Positions 59,259 to 64,000 of a stretch of 64,000 nt of DNA are shown here, piece after piece. A model generated the notes under the pieces. That model searched no databases. It was not told where the DNA came from and worked only from the letters and a program-made list of their open reading frames with translations. Both the position numbers and the translations under genes were made by a program. The number at the start of each line of letters is the position of its first letter. The first letter of the stretch is position 1. Source of the stretch: Streptomyces sp. NBC_00287 (GTDB lineage: Bacteria; Actinomycetota; Actinomycetes; Streptomycetales; Streptomycetaceae); assembly GCF_036173105.1 (NCBI RefSeq), contig NZ_CP108053.1, forward strand, positions 4,278,001 to 4,342,000, given 5' to 3'.

Positions 59259-60104
59259 GTGAACATCCGGAAACTTGATCCGAGTGCGTCGCCGTTGGAC
59301 TACTACGGGTATGAGCTGCGGCGGACGAGGGAGGCGGCGGGGCTGACGCTGGCGCAGCTCGGGTCGATCGTGTTCTGTACGGGGTCGTTGGTTGGGCAGA
59401 TCGAGACGGCGTTGAAGGTGCCGCAACGAGCGTTCTCCGAACGGGTGGACGCGGCACTGGGGACGGACGGGACGTTCTCGCGGTTGGTGGGGCTGGTTTT
59501 GCGGAGCCAGTTGCCTAGTTGGTTTCAGCCGTACGCGGAGCTGGAGGCGCGTGCCACGCACATCGCCACGTACCAGTCCCAGGTGGTGTACGGCCTGCTC
59601 CAGACGCCGGCTTACGCGCGCGCGGTGCTGGAGGCCGGATGGTCGGAGACACTGGACGACCAGGTCGCAGCGCGTCTGGATCGGCAACGGATCCTGACTC
59701 GCGAGAAGCCACCGCTGATCTGGGTGATCCTGGACGAGGCCGTGCTACTGAGGCCGTTCGGTGGCCGGGAGGTCATGAGGGGGCAACTGACGCACTTGTT
59801 GAGCTTCCAGGACTGCCGGGAAGTGCGCGTGCAGGTGCTCCCCTTCAGCGTCGGCCAACACCCGGCCACAGCAGGCTCGTTCAACATCCTGCGCTTCGAG
59901 GACCACCCGAGCATCACCTACTCCGAGAACTACGACTCGGGATACATGACGGCCAACCCGGACGTCGTCGAGGACTGTTCGCATCGCTACGATCATCTGC
60001 AAGCCGCAGCCCTCTCCATCGAGGACTCGGCGGCACTGATCGCCCGTGTCCGGGAGGAACGCTATGCAGAACAGTCAGGACCTGACGGGAGCGCAGTGGC
60101 GTAA
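59259..60104 (+). CDS. XRE-family regulator with DUF5753 domain (second copy)
   Basis: This 281-residue protein has an N-terminal helix-turn-helix (SASPLDYYGYELRRTREAAGLTLAQLGSIVFCTGSLVGQIETALKVPQ) and a DUF5753 region (SWFQPYAELEARATHIATYQSQVVYGLLQTPAYARAVLEAGW, HATAGSFNILRF). The GTG at 59259, with GGGAGGTGGG upstream, was chosen over a start at 59214. It is followed by a DUF397 gene overlapping its end, as in the pair at 5045-6036. It shares its upstream region with the carboxylation operon. Confidence 0.85.
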   Translation: MNIRKLDPSASPLDYYGYELRRTREAAGLTLAQLGSIVFCTGSLVGQIETALKVPQRAFSERVDAALGTDGTFSRLVGLVLRSQLPSWFQPYAELEARATHIATYQSQVVYGLLQTPAYARAVLEAGWSETLDDQVAARLDRQRILTREKPPLIWVILDEAVLLRPFGGREVMRGQLTHLLSFQDCREVRVQVLPFSVGQHPATAGSFNILRFEDHPSITYSENYDSGYMTANPDVVEDCSHRYDHLQAAALSIEDSAALIARVREERYAEQSGPDGSAVA

Positions 60105-60342
60105 GTCGTCGTACAGCGGAGGCACGGGCGGCGATTGCATCGAGTGCGCCCCCCTCGGCACCGCCGCCTGGCGCAAGTCCTCGTACAGCGGAAGCAGCGG
60201 CGGCGAGTGCGTCGAGGTCGCCGACCTCACCCCCCACATAGCCATCCGCGACTCCAAGAACCCCACCCACGGAACCCTCACCGTCACCCCAAACACCTTC
60301 GCCACCTTCGTAACGGCCACCGCCGACGGCGCCTTCGGCTGA
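60064..60342 (+). CDS. Tandem DUF397 protein
   Basis: This is a 92-residue protein with two partly copied DUF397 cores: AQWRKSSYSGGTGGDCIECA and AAWRKSSYSGSSGGECVEVADL, then HIAIRDSKNPTHGTLTVTPNTFATFV. The usual family member has one core (compare the 64-residue protein at 5045). The start at 60064 overlaps the XRE gene. The duplication of WRKSSYSG-x2-GG-x-C is clear at both DNA and protein level. Confidence 0.82.
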   Translation: MQNSQDLTGAQWRKSSYSGGTGGDCIECAPLGTAAWRKSSYSGSSGGECVEVADLTPHIAIRDSKNPTHGTLTVTPNTFATFVTATADGAFG

Positions 60343-60344
60343 CG

Positions 60345-60567
60345 TCACTCCGCGCGTACCGCCTCGGCAGCAGTGATCGAGGTAGGCGTGGACGGGCTTC
60401 AGCGAGCCGTGCTGCACAGCCGCCGCCAAGGCTTGATCCTTGGCCTGGTCGTACACAGTCAGCAGCCGAGGTGCGACAACTGCACAGGCGGCACGCAAGG
60501 CGCCCGGCGTGCGCTCCGGGCGGGGGATCAGCGGCCGGTCGCCCTCTGCCGTTCCCTTCGCAGGCAC
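60345..60567 (-). pseudogene. Truncated gene of a small streptomycete protein (DUF6247-like)
   Basis: On the minus strand a GTG at 60567 opens VPAKGTAEGDRPLIPRPERTPGALRAACAVVAPRLL, the typical opening of a family of about 130 residues often seen beside XRE/DUF397 genes. After about 65 residues (HAYLDHCC) similarity ends and the frame runs into antisense of the DUF397 gene. I read this as a truncated copy. The family name is from memory and by eye. Confidence 0.5.
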
Positions 60568-60613
60568 GCGTCCGACTCTAGCCCCAACCCGACTCACCGC
60601 GCCGCGGCAACCG

Positions 60614-61555
60614 TCAGGACGCCGTACCCGGCGTCTTGGCCCTCCCCCGCCCCACCTGCGTCCGTACCGCGCCCATGCTCGCCGCGATGACCAGGGCGAT
60701 AGCGACCGACTCCATGGCGGACAGGGCCTGGTTCAGGATGAGGAAACCCGCCGTCGCCGCGATCGCCGGTTCCAGGCTCATCAGGATCGCGAACGTGGAG
60801 GCGGGCAGGCGGCGTAGGGCCAACAGCTCAAGCGTGTAAGGAAGCACCGACGACAGAATCGCCACCGCAGCGCCGAGGCCGATGGTCACCGGATCCAGCA
60901 GCTTCGCCCCCGACTCCATCACCCCCAGCGGAAAGAACAGCACCGCCGCCACCACCATCGCCAGCGCCAGCCCGTCCGCCTGCGGGAACCGTCGGCCCGT
61001 ACGCGCGCTGAACACGATGTACGCCGCCCACATCGCGCCGGCGCCCAGGGCGAAGGCCACGCCCACGGGGTCCAGGCTGCTGAAGCCTCCGCCGCCGAGG
61101 AGGAAGACACCGGCGAGGGCCAGTCCGGCCCAGATGAAGTTGATCGCCCGCCTGGAGGCGACCACCGACAGGGCCAGCGGGCCCAGCACCTCCAGCGTCA
61201 CCGCCGGGCCCAGCGGGATACGGGCCACCGCCTGGTAGAAGAGGCCGTTCATCGCGGCCATGGTGATGCCGAAGACGACCACGGTTCCCCAGTCCATGCG
61301 GGAGTGGCCGCGCAGGCGCGGGCGGCACACCAGCAGCAGCACCACCGCCGCCACCGCCAGCCGCAGTGTCACCACGCCCAGCGCCCCCGCCCTCGGCATC
61401 AGGCTCACCGCGAGGGCGCCGCCGAACTGCACCGAGATGCCGCCCGCGAAGACCAGCCCGACGGGACCGAGGGAGCCCCAGCGACGCGGGGCACCGGTCG
61501 GGGCGGTCCGGATCGGGCTCGGCGGGGAGGAGACGGCGGCGTCGGGGAGGCTCAC
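60614..61555 (-). CDS. EamA/DMT-family transporter
   Basis: This 313-residue membrane protein has about ten transmembrane helices in two EamA halves (GGISVQFGGALAVSLMPRAGALGVVTLRLAVAAVVLLLV, and IFGITMAAMNGLFYQAVARIPLGPAVTLEVLGPLALSVV). The C-terminal half has LPYTLELLALRRLPASTFAILMSLEPAIAATAGFLILNQAL. It is an exporter of amino acids or metabolites (RhtA-like). The length matches the family. It stands alone. Confidence 0.85.
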   Translation of the reverse strand: MSLPDAAVSSPPSPIRTAPTGAPRRWGSLGPVGLVFAGGISVQFGGALAVSLMPRAGALGVVTLRLAVAAVVLLLVCRPRLRGHSRMDWGTVVVFGITMAAMNGLFYQAVARIPLGPAVTLEVLGPLALSVVASRRAINFIWAGLALAGVFLLGGGGFSSLDPVGVAFALGAGAMWAAYIVFSARTGRRFPQADGLALAMVVAAVLFFPLGVMESGAKLLDPVTIGLGAAVAILSSVLPYTLELLALRRLPASTFAILMSLEPAIAATAGFLILNQALSAMESVAIALVIAASMGAVRTQVGRGRAKTPGTAS

Positions 61556-61923
61556 GGGGCGGTCCAGGGGCTAGGGGCTTGTTCATCGTGATGTACTGCC
61601 AAGTCCACGGTAATGGACTCGGCAGGGATGCGTGAACCCTTTTCCGCCCGCTCGGCAGTGGGCTTCGACACCCGGCCGGGGCGGCGGGCACGGGCATCGG
61701 CAGATTGGCTCGAATTGCTCGCCGACCACCGGCGCACCCAGTGATCCCCAGGCCAGTGCGTGCGGCGCCGGATTCGGAGCATGACATTCGCGTTAACTGT
61801 GGCCGGGCGCCGCCCAGTTGATCGAACGAGCGCGGCCTTGTGCCCTTCTGTGGCTTCTGGGTGCGTTGCTAACGTCCACGCGCACCCTCCTCGTACGTCC
61901 CACATGGCCACAAGGAGAGCAAC
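61556..61923. other. Divergent intergenic region, 368 bp
   Basis: This gap lies between the EamA and protease genes. It contains less GC-rich patches near 61780-61800 that could hold promoters. I see no operator or RNA gene. Open frames crossing it have no family signal. Confidence 0.4.
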
Positions 61924-62920
61924 GTTGACACACGTCCCACCGCTGCGCCGCTTACGAAGATCCGCTCTGCTCGCGGCGACCGCGGCCGCCCTCATCACCG
62001 GCCTCCTGGCCGCCCCCCTCCACACAACCGCACACGCAGCCGATGCCCCGGCCCTCGCCGCAAGCGCGGACGAGACCGACACGGCCACCGACCTGGCCGT
62101 AGGAATCACCCCCACCGGCGAGGTGATGACCACCTCCGGCAGCACACTCTCCGCCACCGAGGAAACGACCGAGCCCTACAGCGGCTCCGGCGACCTCGCC
62201 GACGCCGGTGACAACGTCTCCTTCGACCCCGCGCCCGAAGACGCGACCGGCGACGACGGCACCGTCTCCACCGACTCCGTGATCGGCACGGACAACCGCA
62301 GCCGCATCACGGCCACGACGTCCTACCCGAGCCGGACCGTCGCCTACCTGACATCGAGCGGCGTACGGTGCACGGGCTTCCTGGTCTCCAAGGACACCCT
62401 CGTCACCGCCGGCCACTGCGTACACCCCGGCGGTACCGGCAGCACCGCCGACTTCTACGACAGCTTCCGCGCCTACCCGGGCAAGAACGGCACCACCAAT
62501 CCGTACGGCGGCTGCGGCTGGAGCCAGGTGTGGACGGACACGGCCTGGATCAATGACGCCAACGGCTCCCACGACTGGGGTGTCATCAAGCTGAACTGCA
62601 GCATCGGGAACACCGTGGGCTGGCTCGGCTACCGCTGGCAGGGAGCCTCGCTCACCGGCACGAACGTGACCGTGCGCGGCTACCCGGGCGACAAGGCGTA
62701 TGCCACCCTGTGGACGCACGGCGGATCCGTCCAGTACTCGTACACGAACATCCTCGGGTACACGATCGACACCGCGGGTGGCCAGAGCGGCTCCCCGGCC
62801 TACGACGCCAACCTCTACGCGGTCGGCATCCATGTACGCGGGGCCGGCGGATCGATCGCCTACAACCAGGCCAAGCGCATCACCGAGAGCCTGTTCAACA
62901 TCATCCAAGGCATCACCTGA
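61924..62920 (+). CDS. Secreted trypsin-like serine protease (S1, glutamyl-endopeptidase type)
   Basis: This is an exported serine protease of about 331 residues. The signal peptide (RRSALLAATAAALITGLLAAPLHTTAHA) is followed by an acidic pro-region of about 80 residues rich in Asp/Thr. The catalytic triad reads TAGHC (His), SHDWGVI (Asp) and GGQSGSP (Ser), as in the V8-like S1B family. A TTG at 61924 with AGGAGAG upstream is preferred; an ATG at 61904 is the alternative. It is followed after 13 bp by a small lipoprotein gene. Confidence 0.88.
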
Positions 62921-62933
62921 CGCGGAGCACCAG

Positions 62934-63326
62934 ATGACAGCCATCCGCCGAGCAGTCCTGACCGGCGCCGTCCTCCTGTCGCTCGCCGCCTGCGGCTCGT
63001 CGAGCGACGACGGCCCGGGCGGAACCGGCGGCAACGGCACCGTCTCCGGCGAGGTCCAAGCCCCCGACGGCAAGACGGTGCCCGGCTGCACGGTCACCCC
63101 GGAACAGGTCGAAGGTGACAGCGGCGTACCCGAGATGAACGTCGTGACCACGGAGAACGGCACCTACACCTGGCCCCTTCCCCCGGGCACGTACAACTTC
63201 ACGGTCGTCTGCGACACCGAACGGGACCCCTCCGTCCCGAGCGCCTACGACGGCCTCAAGGGGTCAGCCTCGGATGTGGAAGTGACCTCGGGCGAGACCC
63301 GGACCCTGAACATCCGCCTGACCTAG
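62934..63326 (+). CDS. Small lipoprotein with carboxypeptidase-regulatory-like domain
   Basis: This 130-residue lipoprotein has a signal peptide AVLTGAVLLSLAAC with the lipobox LAAC, a Ser/Gly linker, then a CarboxypepD_reg/Cna-B-like beta domain (GTVSGEVQAPDGKTVPGCTVTP, NGTYTWPLPPGTYNFTVVC, VTSGETRTLNIRL). It is likely an extracellular partner or accessory of the protease encoded 13 bp upstream. The 3' end overlaps the convergent oxidoreductase gene by 4 bp. Confidence 0.82.
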   Translation: MTAIRRAVLTGAVLLSLAACGSSSDDGPGGTGGNGTVSGEVQAPDGKTVPGCTVTPEQVEGDSGVPEMNVVTTENGTYTWPLPPGTYNFTVVCDTERDPSVPSAYDGLKGSASDVEVTSGETRTLNIRLT

Positions 63327-64000
63327 TCCCGCCCCCCGAACACCTCCAGCCCCTCCGCCAACACCTCCGCCAGATGCCGCCCCCGCACCCCGCCCAGCTG
63401 CTCCAACTGCGTCCGGCACGAGAACCCGTCCGCCAGGACCACCGCCCCGTCCGGAGCCTGCCGTACGGCCGGCAGCAGTTGTTCCTCCGCGCAGGCCGCC
63501 GACACCTCGAAGTGGCCTTTCTCGAAGCCGAAGTTACCCGCGAGGCCGCAGCAACCGCCGCTCAGTTCGCCGGAGAGCAGAGCGGCTTGACGCAGGCGGC
63601 GATCGGCCGTGTCCCCGAGGACCGCGTGTTGGTGGCAGTGGGTCTGGCCGACGGCGGGGCGGTCCACGGAGGGCGGCGTCCAGTCCGGGGCCAGGCGTTC
63701 CAACGCCTCCGCGAAGGTCAGGACCCGGGCCGCCAGAGCGCCCGCGCGTGGGTCGTCGTGCAGCAACTCCGGCAGGTCCGCACGCAGGGCGGCCGCGCAG
63801 CTCGGTTCCAGGACCACCAGCGGGGCCTCGGTCGCCAGTACCGGTGCCAGCAGGTCCAGCGTCCCGCGCAGCACCGCTCGGGCCCGGTCCAACTGCCCCG
63901 TGGAGATGTACGTCAGACCGCAGCACACCCTCCCCCGACGCCCCGCGCTCAACAGCGAGACCGCCCATTTCGTACGGCCGTCCCCCACCGGCCGCCCCCG
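63323..64000 (-). CDS. FAD/Fe-S oxidoreductase, C-terminal CCG domain (5' part outside window)
   Basis: This is the C-terminal part (about 226 residues) of a D-lactate-dehydrogenase/glycolate-oxidase-like protein of the Dld/YdiJ type. It carries two cysteine-rich CCG repeats of the heterodisulfide-reductase fold: VCCGLTYISTG and EPSC in the first, HCHQHAVLGDTADRR and GGCCGLAGNFGFEKGH in the second. The FAD and ferredoxin parts lie beyond the right edge. The ending LEVFGGRD overlaps the lipoprotein stop by 4 bp. The substrate, probably a 2-hydroxy acid, cannot be told. Confidence 0.85.
   Translation of the reverse strand, partial: RGRPVGDGRTKWAVSLLSAGRRGRVCCGLTYISTGQLDRARAVLRGTLDLLAPVLATEAPLVVLEPSCAAALRADLPELLHDDPRAGALAARVLTFAEALERLAPDWTPPSVDRPAVGQTHCHQHAVLGDTADRRLRQAALLSGELSGGCCGLAGNFGFEKGHFEVSAACAEEQLLPAVRQAPDGAVVLADGFSCRTQLEQLGGVRGRHLAEVLAEGLEVFGGRD

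Noticed and set aside
1..64000. CRISPR arrays, tRNA/rRNA genes, insertion sequences, att sites
   Set aside because: I searched by eye for regularly spaced repeats, T-loop GTTCGAATC signatures, transposase motifs and terminal repeats and saw none.

Overview
The window is a stretch of a high-GC actinobacterial chromosome, almost certainly Streptomyces. Evidence: GTG starts and GTGA/ATGA gene overlaps are frequent, XRE-DUF5753/DUF397 gene pairs are present, and an NsdA-like regulator, a DmdR1/IdeR-type iron regulator next to a SIS-domain gene, and a citrate synthase divergent from pdxH follow an order I recall from the S. coelicolor core chromosome. I see no tRNA or rRNA gene, CRISPR array, insertion sequence or prophage.

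Left third (about 0.4-28.7 kb): a scattered CoA-ester catabolic regulon. Four acyl-CoA dehydrogenase genes, an SCP2-type thiolase, a DUF35 partner protein, an NDP-forming and an AMP-forming acyl-CoA ligase, an enoyl-CoA hydratase, an SDR, a zinc alcohol dehydrogenase, a cyclase-family hydrolase, a flavin reductase and a DoxX protein lie in six transcription units. All six have at least one copy of one palindrome (ATCTGACG-N3-CGTCAGAT, eight copies) at their heads. Unrelated genes (GNATs, PPOX proteins, an XRE/DUF397 pair, an EF-hand protein, an MFS pump, a GlxA-type regulator) are interspersed and lack the palindrome. No plausible cognate regulator is linked. This coordinated, apparently undescribed pathway is the main discovery candidate. 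One of its dehydrogenases carries an in-frame expansion of about 14 copies of a 33-bp repeat.

Middle (28.7-49.1 kb): regulatory and housekeeping genes. These are an EF-hand protein, a STAS protein, an ECF-like sigma factor with a zinc-finger anti-sigma-like partner, purU, a branched-chain-type binding lipoprotein, a proline-rich membrane protein with tandem repeats, an NsdA-like regulator, an ABC exporter pair, an alpha/beta-hydrolase whose nucleophile serine is alanine, dmdR1 with a long antiparallel ORF, a SIS protein, a PAS/GAF protein, citrate synthase and pdxH. A strong-looking promoter with a 12-codon ORF and a terminator hairpin lies between a GNAT gene and citrate synthase.

Right (49.1-59.2 kb): eight tightly packed minus-strand genes (maleylpyruvate-isomerase-like protein, AtuA/DUF1446 protein, carboxyltransferase, biotin carboxylase-BCCP, acyl-CoA dehydrogenase, 4-coumarate-CoA-ligase-like enzyme, enoyl-CoA hydratase, TetR). 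They form an acyl-CoA carboxylation pathway of the atu/liu kind, with a different palindrome (GCAAGC-GT-GCTTGC) at the operon head. The end of the window holds a second XRE/DUF397 pair beside a truncated gene, an EamA transporter, a secreted trypsin-like protease with a small lipoprotein, and the C-terminal part of an FAD/Fe-S oxidoreductase cut by the window edge.
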